A stretch of DNA of 64,000 nt, from NCBI RefSeq assembly GCF_021531715.1, contig NZ_JAFBIT010000001.1, positions 1,178,001 through 1,242,000 on the forward strand, written 5' to 3'. Of the stretch, positions 1 through 7,048 are shown piece after piece. Within the stretch, counting starts at the first letter, position 1. Each line of letters opens with the position of its first letter. The stretch is from Anaeromassilibacillus senegalensis. Its GTDB lineage: Bacteria > Bacillota > Clostridia > Oscillospirales > Acutalibacteraceae. The notes under the pieces are model-generated. The model was not told the origin of the DNA and searched no databases. It saw only the letters and a program-made list of their open reading frames with translations. The translations under genes were made by a program, and so were the position numbers.

Positions 1-1
1 G

Positions 2-451
2 TCCATCGAGAGCGAATACGAGGACTAATTCAGTCAGGTTGTTTACACTAACTATCTTAAGCTTAAGGATTTCACACGCGCCACCGACCACCGTGTCGAT
101 TCCGCCCGCGTGCAGGTGCAGGGCTTCGGGCACAGTCAGGCGAGCAAGGCGGTTTGGGCGAATACAAAGCAAGCAGCTATGCAGAATCTAATTGGAACAG
201 TATCAACTGCAGGGACTAAAATACAAGCTGTTTCACCGCATTTCTCATCACGCGCATTGTCCCGGGAGATTTCCGCAGAAGACATTCTGGATTGCTTGAC
301 AAATCCTCTGAAACTCGGTAGCATTAGAGAAGATCGAAGTCAACAAATGATTGGAGAATTTGCAACCGTTGTTCTGAATGTGGATAGTGGAAAACTGGTT
401 ACCGTTTGGAAAACAAAAGGCGCATTGGTAAAAAAGCTGAAAGGAGAATGA
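2..451 (+). pseudogene. MuF-type minor head protein C-terminus with nuclease-like toxin domain, interrupted by a stop
   Basis: One reading frame enters from the left edge and hits TAA at 26-28 (ending ESEYED), then continues open to the TGA at 449-451. The part after the stop reads like the end of MuF-family minor head proteins (DFTRATDHRVDS, VQVQGFGHSQASKAVW), so the TAA probably breaks one gene; a single change from a Tyr codon would explain it. From about position 225 the frame changes character (SPHFSSRALSREIS ... IGEFATVVLNVDSGKLVTVW). This resembles the BECR-fold nuclease domains (Barnase/EndoU/ColicinE5-D/RelE-like) fused to MuF proteins in temperate phages. The DNA from about 150 to 680 is clearly more AT-rich than the flanks, as expected for exchangeable toxin cargo. 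A GTG at 110 could in principle start a free-standing domain, but no good ribosome site precedes it. The domain name is family-level inference. Confidence 0.55.
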
Positions 452-457
452 GCGAAT

Positions 458-679
458 TTGAAAAATATTACTTCGTATTTCACGTCAAAAGCGGTAGAAG
501 CAATCCGAGATCAGATCGGAATCGAATTGGATGATTCGCACGACTATTCTCAAAACGAGCTTGCAGAGATCTATGAGCGTATCACAGATGAATTCCCATA
601 TCGGTATAAAACAAACGGCGATCCGGATTCCATGGGAGAGATTTTCGAACAGATTATAGATTCATTCCCGCTGGATTGA
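458..679 (+). CDS. Small acidic protein, probable immunity protein to the upstream MuF toxin domain
   Basis: 73 residues starting at TTG, six bases after the toxin frame stop and in the same frame; AAAGGAG at 441-447 is the likely ribosome site. The protein is small, soluble-looking and acidic (LDDSHDY, AEIYERITDEFPYRY, DPDSMGEIFEQIIDSFPLD), with no signal peptide or membrane segment. I do not recognise a named family. Position directly after a MuF-linked toxin domain, acidity, and shared low GC content point to a cognate immunity protein, which in such modules protects the lysogen and producing cell. An alternative ATG at 448 opens a different, short frame and is not favoured. Function is inferred from context only. 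Confidence 0.5.
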   Translation: MKNITSYFTSKAVEAIRDQIGIELDDSHDYSQNELAEIYERITDEFPYRYKTNGDPDSMGEIFEQIIDSFPLD

Positions 680-688
680 TTCCGCAAA

Positions 689-767
689 TTACCGGCAAGT
701 TAAAAAACGGCGGAGATCCGCCATAAAATCGCATAATGCACGAAAATGGCACGTTACCGGCAAGTTA
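689..767. repeat. 14-bp direct repeat flanking a small hairpin
   Basis: The 14-mer TTACCGGCAAGTTA occurs at 689-702 and again at 754-767. Between them lies the perfect inverted repeat GGCGGA-GAT-CCGCC near 709-722. The repeats bracket the stretch after the putative immunity gene and may be recombination or regulatory sequence of the toxin cargo. Function unknown. Confidence 0.5.
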
Positions 768-788
768 GGGTCGGCGGCGTGCTTTTTT
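749..788 (+). terminator. Possible intrinsic terminator after the toxin/immunity cargo
   Basis: GCACG at 749-753 can pair with CGTGC at 778-782 (inner CCG/CGG pairing also possible), followed directly by six T. The stem is short and the loop long, so it is moderate at best. Confidence 0.4.
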
Positions 789-838
789 GATGCGAAGATA
801 TTAAAATCGGCCCAAAAATAACAACTTCATCGTGATCT

Positions 839-872
839 AAGCAGTTTGTTGATAAAACAGGCTGCTTTTTTC
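839..872 (+). terminator. Intrinsic terminator upstream of scaffold gene
   Basis: AAGCAG at 839-844 pairs with CTGCTT at 862-867, with inner TGTT/AACA pairing, and runs into six T. Together with the hairpin at 749-788 it insulates the toxin/immunity cargo from the head genes. Confidence 0.55.
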
Positions 873-913
873 ATACCTAAATTTCGCGCCGGAAGCGCAA
901 GGAGGAAAGCCAG

Positions 914-1471
914 ATGCTTAAACCCGATATCCAGTTATTCGCAGAGCCTGCAGACGGTGTACCGGCAGAACCGGCAGAACCCACAACAGGCGGAAAAACC
1001 TATTCGCAGGATTACGTCAGCACGCTGAGAAACGAATCCAAGAACTATCGGCTCCGCGCCACGGCGTCAGAAAACGCGCTGCGCAGCCTGTTCGGTCTCC
1101 AGGAAGGCGAAGAGCTCGGCGATCTGAACGCCCGCATGACCGCATACCGGCAGGCCCAGGCGCAGGCGCAGAACGATGCGCTTGAGAAGGTCAACGGGCG
1201 GCTGATCTTTTCCGCGATCAACACCATGGACGGCTACGACACGAAGCTGCTCGCAAAGCTGATCGACCGCAGTAAGATCACCGTCGCAGACGACGGCACG
1301 GTGAGCGGTCTCAAAGAAGCCGCCGAAGCCGCAGCGGCGGAGTATCCGTCCGTAAAACTGTCCTCCGTGCCTAGATTCTCCCGCGGCACGCCGGGCGCCA
1401 CCGAAACGGGAGACAGGAAAGATCAGGCAAATAACGCCATCCGAAGCGTATTCGGAAGAAAGAAGGATTGA
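914..1471 (+). CDS. Phage capsid scaffold protein (GP20-like)
   Basis: 185 residues with a strong AAGGAGG site ten bases upstream. The N-terminus (LKPDIQLFAEPADG) matches the usual opening of scaffold proteins in Clostridia siphophages. The middle is a charged, alanine-rich helical segment (NARMTAYRQAQAQAQNDALEKVNG), and the C-terminus is basic (NNAIRSVFGRKKD), where scaffolds dock to the capsid protein. Scaffold proteins guide assembly of the procapsid shell and then leave. Its place directly before a capsid gene fits. The gene looks intact although its capsid partner is broken, so it is probably no longer useful for particle assembly. Confidence 0.8.
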   Translation: MLKPDIQLFAEPADGVPAEPAEPTTGGKTYSQDYVSTLRNESKNYRLRATASENALRSLFGLQEGEELGDLNARMTAYRQAQAQAQNDALEKVNGRLIFSAINTMDGYDTKLLAKLIDRSKITVADDGTVSGLKEAAEAAAAEYPSVKLSSVPRFSRGTPGATETGDRKDQANNAIRSVFGRKKD

Positions 1472-1476
1472 TTTAA

Positions 1477-2421
1477 ATGGCAAACATCATCGACCGCGCA
1501 CGTGCTGAAGCTCTGATTCAGGAGCAGGTTGTCAGCACCATTTTTCAGGACGCACCGAAGCAGTCCGTTTTCATGTCTCTGGCACGCAAGCTGCCGAACA
1601 TGACCTCCAAGCAGACCCGCATTCCGGTACTGGACATGCTCCCCGTCGCCTACTGGGTCAACGGCGACACGGGCTTTAAGCAGACCTCGCAGCAGGCGTG
1701 GGACAACGTCTACCTTACGGCGGCAGAGCTTGCCGTCATCGTGCCGATTCCGGAAGCGGTTCTCGACGATGCCGATTTCGACATTCTCGGCGAGGTCACG
1801 CCCCGCGTGAACGAAGCGATCGGCGCGCGCGTGGACGCCGCCGTCCTCTTCGGCACCAACCGTCCCTCCGAGTGGCAGAACGACATCATCACGATGGCGA
1901 GACAGGCGGGCAACAACGTTTCCGGAGATCCTACGGGCATATCTGGCAGGCTTGCCGTTCTGACGGACAAATTCGACGCGATGCTCAATCGTCTCGAATC
2001 CTTTGGCGACGGCCGCCTGATCTCGCTTTCCGATCTTCGGGAAGCACTCAAGGGTCTCCACGTCGAGATGGACGGGCGGGACGTCGGCGGGATCGAGGGC
2101 GGCGTCGAGGTCTCCTGCCCTTTGCCCGAAGCGCTCGCGGATTTTACACTGCACCACACCGCCTACAAGCTCGCGGAGGACGGCAGAACGCTCGTGCTGG
2201 ACGCGGATAAGCGCGATGCCGATGCGGATGCTGCCGCGCTCTCTGCGCTGCGTACGCGCCGTGAGAGGGAGTGCTTTACGTACATCAACCGTGGGCAGCT
2301 CTGGTACGCGCGGCTCTCGGCGGCGCAGCTTGCGGAGCTCAGCGCGTGGTATATCAAATGGCTGGACGTCACGCGGACGCGGCAAATACCGGATAAGCCC
2401 GCGTGGCTGGATGAACTGTGA
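1477..2421 (+). pseudogene. In-frame fusion: N-terminal half of major capsid protein joined to C-terminus of a tail-region protein
   Basis: An open frame of 314 residues made of two unrelated parts. Residues 1 to about 150 are the start of an HK97-type major capsid protein (ARKLPNMTSKQTRIPVLDML, YWVNGDTGFKQTS, VPIPEAVLDD, FGTNRPSEW). From about residue 151 (GDPTGISGRLAVL, near position 1927) the sequence becomes the end of a protein normally found at the tail or baseplate end of such phages (RERECFTYINRGQLWYARLS ... SAWYIKWLDVTRT). Capsid proteins of this type usually run near 300 residues with their own C-terminal shell domain, which is absent. The simplest reading is a large deletion removing the capsid end and the connector and tail genes, joined in frame. 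A chimeric assembly join is the alternative. The product should not form capsids. Confidence 0.75.
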
Positions 2422-2436
2422 CGGGAGGTGAAACAA

Positions 2437-2706
2437 ATGTACATCGACGCGCATACCATAATCACGGCGGGGTCTGTGCTCGCGGCGGCGACGGCGATCT
2501 TCGCGCTCGTCTTCAAGATTTACCGCTGGGTGCTGAAACAGGACAGGCAGGACGCGGAGATCAAGCGCATGAAGGAAGAAAACACGCTGATCTGCTTCAG
2601 CTTATCGGCGTGTCTGGACGGCCTCATGCAGCTCGGCGCAAACCATTCCGTCCCGGTCGCAAAGGAAAAGCTCGACAAATATCTCAATCAGACCGCGCAC
2701 AAATAA
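2437..2706 (+). CDS. Small phage membrane protein of the lysis module
   Basis: 89 residues. I chose the ATG at 2437 because GGGAGG lies eight bases before it; the GTG at 2428 overlaps the ribosome site. The first 30 residues form one membrane segment (TAGSVLAAATAIFALVFKIY), followed by a charged helix (QDRQDAEIKRMKEENTL) and a C-terminal stretch ending YLNQTAHK. Proteins of this layout sit just before the holin in many Clostridia prophages and are thought to be accessory lysis proteins. No enzymatic motif is seen. Confidence 0.65.
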   Translation: MYIDAHTIITAGSVLAAATAIFALVFKIYRWVLKQDRQDAEIKRMKEENTLICFSLSACLDGLMQLGANHSVPVAKEKLDKYLNQTAHK

Positions 2707-2724
2707 GCGCAGAAAGGAAACCTT

Positions 2725-2988
2725 ATGGAAGCTATCATGGAAACGATCACGCAGTTCAGCGTACCGGTTGTTGTCGGAATCTGCCTGTGCGTGGGCTACG
2801 TGCTCAAAAATATCGTGCCGACGGATAAGGTCAATCGGTTCATTCCGCTCATCATGGCAGCGCTCGGCCTTGCCTTGAACGTCTGGATTCACATGGGTAT
2901 CTCGCCGGAGATCATCCTCGGCGGCCTGTTCTCCGGTCTCTCAAGCACCGGCCTATATGAAGCTTTTCGGAATCTCATTAAGAAGTGA
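2725..2988 (+). CDS. Phage holin
   Basis: 87 residues with AAAGGAAA upstream of the ATG. It has two or three hydrophobic segments (VPVVVGICLCVGYVL, FIPLIMAALGLALNVWI, ILGGLFSGLSSTGLY), with the typical KNIVPTDKVNRFIPL linker of the small Firmicutes holins related to Hol44/Hol118, and a short basic tail (FRNLIKK). Holins form membrane lesions that let the lysin reach the wall. Its gene lies between a small membrane protein and, further on, the amidase lysin, and is followed by a good terminator. The gene looks intact. Confidence 0.75.
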   Translation: MEAIMETITQFSVPVVVGICLCVGYVLKNIVPTDKVNRFIPLIMAALGLALNVWIHMGISPEIILGGLFSGLSSTGLYEAFRNLIKK

Positions 2989-3071
2989 AAGATGTCCTGA
3001 AATGTCCGGTGATGTCTATTGAACAAATCGAACTGATGTGTTATTATGGCAATTACGGGGGATTGTCCCCA

Positions 3072-3103
3072 AGAGGTTGCCGCAAGAAGGCAGCCTCTTT
3101 TTT
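3072..3103 (+). terminator. Intrinsic terminator after the holin
   Basis: AGAGGTTGCC at 3072-3081 pairs (one G-T) with GGCAGCCTCT at 3089-3098, followed by TTTTTT. This also argues against the 61-residue open frame at 2985-3170 being a gene. Confidence 0.85.
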
Positions 3104-3159
3104 GCTTTTCTCCGCACGGAAAGGCAGAACGGTACTTTTGAAGGAGGACGAAAAGAAGA

Positions 3160-5205
3160 ATGAATCATGAAATCAACCTCACCGGCTACACGGCGTCGTG
3201 CAATGCGGCGGACAACATGCTGTGCCTCGGCACGGCGGGCAGCTATGGGTTAGAGAAGCTGCACGTCACGGCGGACGCGGCGTGGGATGGTCTGACGATT
3301 ACCGCGACGTTCACGAATTCCGGCAGCACAACTGTGGCTGTTACGGACGGCGCCGTGGATGTCCCGCCCGAAGCAACCCGCATGCCGACGCGCGACCGCG
3401 TACGCTACGGTCAGATTGCGTTCAAAGGCGCGGACGCAGACGGCAGTATCCGGCTTATTTCCACGCCGGTCTATTACAAAGTGCAGGCCAGCTCCGCGAC
3501 GGACGGCGAGAACACCATCGACCCCACGCCCGACCAGTACGCGCAGTTTGTGGCCGAGGTTACGGCAGAAGCCGACCGCGCCGAAGCCGCGGCGAACCGG
3601 GCCGAATCGGCCGGCGGCACCGTCACCCCGGAGCAGATTGCGGAGGCGGTCAATAGTTACCTCGATGAAAACCCCGTGCAGCCCACGGCCATTGACGCTA
3701 CGCTCACACAGAGCGGTCAGGCCGCAGACGCTGCGGCAGTTGGAGATCGGCTTAGTGCGCTTTCTGAGGAGAAAGTAACCATGCCCGTTGATGCTGGCGG
3801 TACTGCCCAAAATGGAATTAGCGGCCAAATTTTGCAGAGCAACGGAGACGGGACAACGCAGTGGGTGGATAAACCTACTGGTGGATCGTCAAGCGGCATT
3901 ACCGATATCAACATCAAAAAGTGGTTCGGAAAGAAAATCGTGGTTGACGGTTCTTCCATCACTGCTGGCGGCAGCGGTAATACACTGCCTACCTGGCACA
4001 GCTTTTTGAAGGACATGTTTGCGCTGGATACGGTGTACAATCACTCTCTCAGCGGAAGCGGCTGGTTCATCGGCGGCACGACCACAACCATGAACCGGGT
4101 TGCCGACTACGAGGATGATGCCGATGCTGTTATCCTGATGGGTGACTACAACGGCATATATAACTACACCCGTGGCCTGGGCACTATTGATGATGAACCC
4201 AGCCTGGACGGCATGTGCTACGCCCGCCTGAAATATCTGGCGGAAACACTCATCAACAAATACCCTCTGTGCCCAATCATCTGGGTTATTGAGCCGCCTC
4301 GGGCCGATGCAGGCGAAACCGCAGGGAGCATGGTGCCGATGAATCCCGGCTCGGATTACAATAAGTATTCTGCCGTCATCGAAGAAGTGGCAGAGTATTA
4401 CGGCTTTACCCATTGCAACCTGATGAAAAACACGATTTTTAGACCGTGGATTCAGGCGAACTTCGATGCTACCACTTCTGACGGTACCCATCCATGGAAC
4501 AACATCCAGCGAACCATGGCACAGGTCATTGCCGAAACCATGAAGCGTACCCCGCTGATCTACAACGAAAGCTATGTCGTGCCCCCGGATTACAGCGGCG
4601 GTGGTGATGATAGCGGCGGCGGAACTACCGATGTTACGCTTACCAAAATCACGGCATCTGCAAACAGCGAGTACACACTTTTTGAAAGTGATACTTCGGA
4701 TACCGTTAAAAGCTGTATCCGGGTGATAGCGACCTACAGCGATCTTTCCGAAAAGGCCGTGACGGACTACACCGTGACGGGTGAGATGGTTGCCGGAACG
4801 CAGACTTTCACCGTCACCTATGGCGGCCTGACAACTACTGTGTCGTTGACCGTGACCGCAGGCTATAGAACCGTAACTATCACTGGCACGGACTATATCG
4901 ACGAGGAACTGCTGGGTAAATATTTTGATGGCAATGGTCTGCCTAACAACACCCGGGACGGTATGTTTGTGTCCCAGTATATCGCCGTCACGCCCAGCAC
5001 CACCATTACGTTCAGCGGTATCAAACTGCATGGTCTCACAAACCATGATGTCGCGTTCTATGATGCCAGCTATGGGTTCATTAGTACGTTCAACATAACG
5101 AGTGTGGCGTCTGGCAAGACTACCACCGTGCCGGAGAACGCAGCTTATTTCCGCTTTGCTGATGACACATCCAGCACCAACACAATTACTTATGTTCCCG
5201 GATAA
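3160..5205 (+). CDS. Phage tail-tip/receptor-binding protein with SGNH hydrolase and Ig-like domains
   Basis: 681 residues with an AAGGAGG site before the ATG. Residues 1 to about 135 form a beta-rich domain like the N-termini of baseplate upper proteins (NLTGYTASCNAADNML ... YYKVQASSATDG). An Ala/Glu-rich helix follows (AEVTAEADRAEAAANRAESA). From about residue 250 to 470 there is an SGNH/GDSL-type hydrolase: block I is VVDGSSITAGG (Ser in a GSS context) and the C-terminal Asp-His pair is SDGTHPW. A Gly/Ser linker (YSGGGDDSGGGTTD) leads to a bacterial Ig-like domain and a C-terminal beta domain. Such enzymes on phage tails usually deacylate cell-wall or capsule sugars, so this may have modified the host surface during adsorption. 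The gene has codon use and GC like the lysin and is intact. Confidence 0.7.
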   Translation: MNHEINLTGYTASCNAADNMLCLGTAGSYGLEKLHVTADAAWDGLTITATFTNSGSTTVAVTDGAVDVPPEATRMPTRDRVRYGQIAFKGADADGSIRLISTPVYYKVQASSATDGENTIDPTPDQYAQFVAEVTAEADRAEAAANRAESAGGTVTPEQIAEAVNSYLDENPVQPTAIDATLTQSGQAADAAAVGDRLSALSEEKVTMPVDAGGTAQNGISGQILQSNGDGTTQWVDKPTGGSSSGITDINIKKWFGKKIVVDGSSITAGGSGNTLPTWHSFLKDMFALDTVYNHSLSGSGWFIGGTTTTMNRVADYEDDADAVILMGDYNGIYNYTRGLGTIDDEPSLDGMCYARLKYLAETLINKYPLCPIIWVIEPPRADAGETAGSMVPMNPGSDYNKYSAVIEEVAEYYGFTHCNLMKNTIFRPWIQANFDATTSDGTHPWNNIQRTMAQVIAETMKRTPLIYNESYVVPPDYSGGGDDSGGGTTDVTLTKITASANSEYTLFESDTSDTVKSCIRVIATYSDLSEKAVTDYTVTGEMVAGTQTFTVTYGGLTTTVSLTVTAGYRTVTITGTDYIDEELLGKYFDGNGLPNNTRDGMFVSQYIAVTPSTTITFSGIKLHGLTNHDVAFYDASYGFISTFNITSVASGKTTTVPENAAYFRFADDTSSTNTITYVPG

Positions 5206-5260
5206 GTAGTTAACATTCTGAGCCGAAAGTGAACAAACAATACAAAAGGAGGATGATCTT

Positions 5261-6301
5261 ATGGAACTCATGAAGTCTTACGTCACCAAAAACGAATGCT
5301 ATCAGGTGGCGCGGAAGATCACGCCGAAGGGCCTGATGCTGCACTCGGTCGGCGTGCCGCAGCCGAGCGCGAAGGTGTTTGCGACGTCGGTCTACAACCA
5401 GTACATGCCGAACGGCTATGAAGTCTGCGTCCACGCGTTCTTGCAGTCTGACGGCAAGGTGTACCAGACGCTCCCGTGGAACTACGAGGGCTGGCACGCG
5501 GGCGGCGGCGACAAAGGCAGCGCGAATAAGACGCATATCGGCGTCGAGATGTGCGAGCCGGACACGATCGAGTACACCGGCGGCGCGAGCTTTACCGTGT
5601 CGGACAAGGCCGCAGCGCAGGCTTATGTCAAGGGCTGCTACGAGACGGCGGTCGAGCTGTTCGCGTATCTCTGCGATCTCTATGATCTCGACCCGCTGAA
5701 AGACGGCGTGATTGTTTCCCACGCGGAGGGCTATAAGCGCGGCATTGCGAGCGGCCACGCCGACCCGGAGCATCTCTGGAAGGGCCTCGGCATGGGCTAC
5801 ACGATGGACGGCTTCCGACGGGCGGTTAAGGCCAAAATGGGCGGCACAGCTACGGAACCGGCCAAACCCGCCGCGCCGGCAGACACAAGCACCGCTGTGC
5901 AGTACACCGCGCAGGTCAACGCCCAGAGCGGCCTGAACGTCCGCAAGGGCCCCAGCACGTCCTATTCGGTGCTGCGCGCGCTCCCGAACGGCACGAAGGT
6001 CACTGTCACGAAAGAGCAGAACGGCTGGGGCTATATCGGCGACGGCTGGATTTCGCTCGAGTGGGTGAAGAAAATTGCGGACGTCGCGGTGCCTGCATTC
6101 GATCCTTATCTCTTCCGCATCACCTGCGACGTGCTGAACATCCGCTCCGGCCCTGGCACGAATTATCCCGTTATCGGCCAGATTAAGGACAAAAAGCGCT
6201 ATACGATCGTCGAGGAGCGCACCGGCCCCGGCTCCGCCAAAGGCTGGGGCCGCCTCAAGGCCGGCGGCTGGGTCGCGCGAGATTGGGTTGAGAAGGCGTA
6301 A
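5261..6301 (+). CDS. Phage lysin: N-acetylmuramoyl-L-alanine amidase with two SH3b domains
   Basis: 346 residues, AAGGAGG upstream of the ATG. Residues 20 to about 185 are an Amidase_2/PGRP domain: zinc ligands are seen in GLMLHSVG and HADPEHLW, and the fold signature in WHAGGGDKGSANKTHIGVE. A Pro/Ala linker near 198-212 leads to two SH3_3 domains (AQSGLNVRKGPSTSYSV at about 222 and CDVLNIRSGPGTNYPV at about 287), which bind the wall. It cuts the bond between muramic acid and the stem peptide. It lies after the tail-tip gene and is the last gene of the remnant, just before the likely attachment site. All key residues are present, so it may still be active. Confidence 0.88.
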   Translation: MELMKSYVTKNECYQVARKITPKGLMLHSVGVPQPSAKVFATSVYNQYMPNGYEVCVHAFLQSDGKVYQTLPWNYEGWHAGGGDKGSANKTHIGVEMCEPDTIEYTGGASFTVSDKAAAQAYVKGCYETAVELFAYLCDLYDLDPLKDGVIVSHAEGYKRGIASGHADPEHLWKGLGMGYTMDGFRRAVKAKMGGTATEPAKPAAPADTSTAVQYTAQVNAQSGLNVRKGPSTSYSVLRALPNGTKVTVTKEQNGWGYIGDGWISLEWVKKIADVAVPAFDPYLFRITCDVLNIRSGPGTNYPVIGQIKDKKRYTIVEERTGPGSAKGWGRLKAGGWVARDWVEKA

Positions 6302-6320
6302 TTGAACATATAGGTATGGG

Positions 6321-6368
6321 AATCCCCGAATCAGCGTCGTTTTAAACGGCTGGTTTGGGGATTTTTTT
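6321..6368 (+). terminator. Intrinsic terminator after the lysin
   Basis: AATCCCCGAATCAGC pairs with GCTGGTTTGGGGATT (two G-T pairs) and is followed by a run of seven T. Confidence 0.9.
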
Positions 6369-6479
6369 GTTTTGCGCTGATATTTTCATCAGAACAACAT
6401 GGGCTCAGGACAAAAACGGGGATGCTAGGGAAGAGGTCGGGACGGATTATCGGTTGATTTTGGCGGTATAAGTGAAAAT

Positions 6480-6515
6480 TATCAGATGTTTTTTGACTAC
6501 CTTTTTGACTACCTC
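6480..6515. repeat. Short tandem repeat next to the attachment region
   Basis: TTTTTGACTACC occurs twice in tandem between about 6489 and 6513, within an AT-rich stretch (6470-6590) very unlike the flanking DNA. It lies between the last phage gene and tRNA-Thr, where arm-type integrase sites or an integrase-gene end would be expected. The stretch 6369-6604 contains no convincing gene. Confidence 0.4.
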
Positions 6516-6604
6516 ACCAATCAAAAAAAGCAAAAAATTGCAAAAATCAAAAAAAGAAAAACCCATTGTAAAAGCTCAAAAGTGGCTTAAACACTGGGTT
6601 TTCT

Positions 6605-6645
6605 TGGAGCTGCTAACCAGATTCGAACTGGTGACCTCGTCCTTA
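6605..6645. other. Putative prophage attachment site at the 3' end of tRNA-Thr
   Basis: The phage lysis module ends about 300 bp from the 3' end of the tRNA-Thr gene, which faces the phage DNA. Tyrosine-integrase phages commonly use the 3' part of tRNA genes, with the lysin at the att-proximal end. No integrase and no second att copy are in the window, so this is inference from layout. Confidence 0.45.
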
Positions 6646-6680
6646 CCAAGGACGTGCTCTGCCTACTGAGCCATAGCAGC
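6605..6680 (-). tRNA. tRNA-Thr (GGT)
   Basis: Read on the minus strand: acceptor GCTGCTA/TAGCAGC, D-arm GCTC...GAGC, anticodon stem CGTCC/GGACG with loop TTGGTAA (anticodon GGT), T-arm ACCAG-TTCGAAT-CTGGT, discriminator T and an encoded CCA. Last of three tRNAs in a leftward cluster. Confidence 0.93.
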
Positions 6681-6716
6681 AAACCAAAAGGGCAAGTTGA
6701 TCAACTCACCCTCTTG

Positions 6717-6793
6717 TGGCGACCCGGAACGGGCTCGAACCGTCGACCTCTAGCGTGACAGGCTAGCGTTCTAACCAACTGAACTACCGGGCC
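6717..6793 (-). tRNA. tRNA-Asp (GTC)
   Basis: Minus strand: acceptor GGCCCGG/CCGGGTC, anticodon stem CTAGC/GCTAG with loop CTGTCAC (anticodon GTC), T-arm GACGG-TTCGAGC-CCGTT, discriminator G, encoded CCA. Middle gene of the cluster. Confidence 0.93.
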
Positions 6794-6796
6794 ACA

Positions 6797-6872
6797 TGGC
6801 AGGGGCAGTAAGATTCGAACTCACGGCACGCGGTTTTGGAGACCGCTGCTCTACCAACTGAGCTATGCCCCT
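6797..6872 (-). tRNA. tRNA-Trp (CCA)
   Basis: Minus strand: acceptor AGGGGCA/TGCCCCT, anticodon stem GCGGT/ACCGC with loop CTCCAAA (anticodon CCA), T-arm GTGAG-TTCGAAT-CTTAC, discriminator G, encoded CCA. First gene of the cluster, three bases from tRNA-Asp. Confidence 0.93.
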
Positions 6873-6900
6873 GTATCTCGCGATCATCGACCGCTCGATT

Positions 6901-6929
6901 ATTCTATCATTAACGGCGAAAAATGTCAA
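6901..6929 (-). promoter_or_regulatory. Promoter of the tRNA cluster
   Basis: On the minus strand TTGACA and TAGAAT are separated by 17 bp, about 30 bp before tRNA-Trp. Confidence 0.8.
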
Positions 6930-6992
6930 GATCTTTTGCAAAAATAATATGTGCAATTTATTTTGATCGGCCGGACTTGTGCACCATGAAGG

Positions 6993-7026
6993 AAAAAATG
7001 CCCGCCGGAGCACACCGGCAGGCATT
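6993..7026 (-). terminator. Intrinsic terminator of pfkA
   Basis: Minus strand: AATGCCTGCCGG pairs with CCGGCGGGCATT (one G-T) and runs into T residues, just after the pfkA stop. Confidence 0.88.
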
Positions 7027-7048
7027 TCTGATTTCATTTTTGGAAGCC

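Noticed and set aside
2985-3170. 61-residue frame between holin and tail-tip gene
   Set aside because: It spans a strong intrinsic terminator and has no ribosome site.
3889-5271. 460-residue frame opposite the phage tail-tip gene
   Set aside because: Antisense to a well-supported gene with a strong ribosome site; no family features.
6472-6669. 65-residue frame into tRNA-Thr
   Set aside because: Its second half is the reverse of the tRNA gene; the first half is AT-rich spacer.
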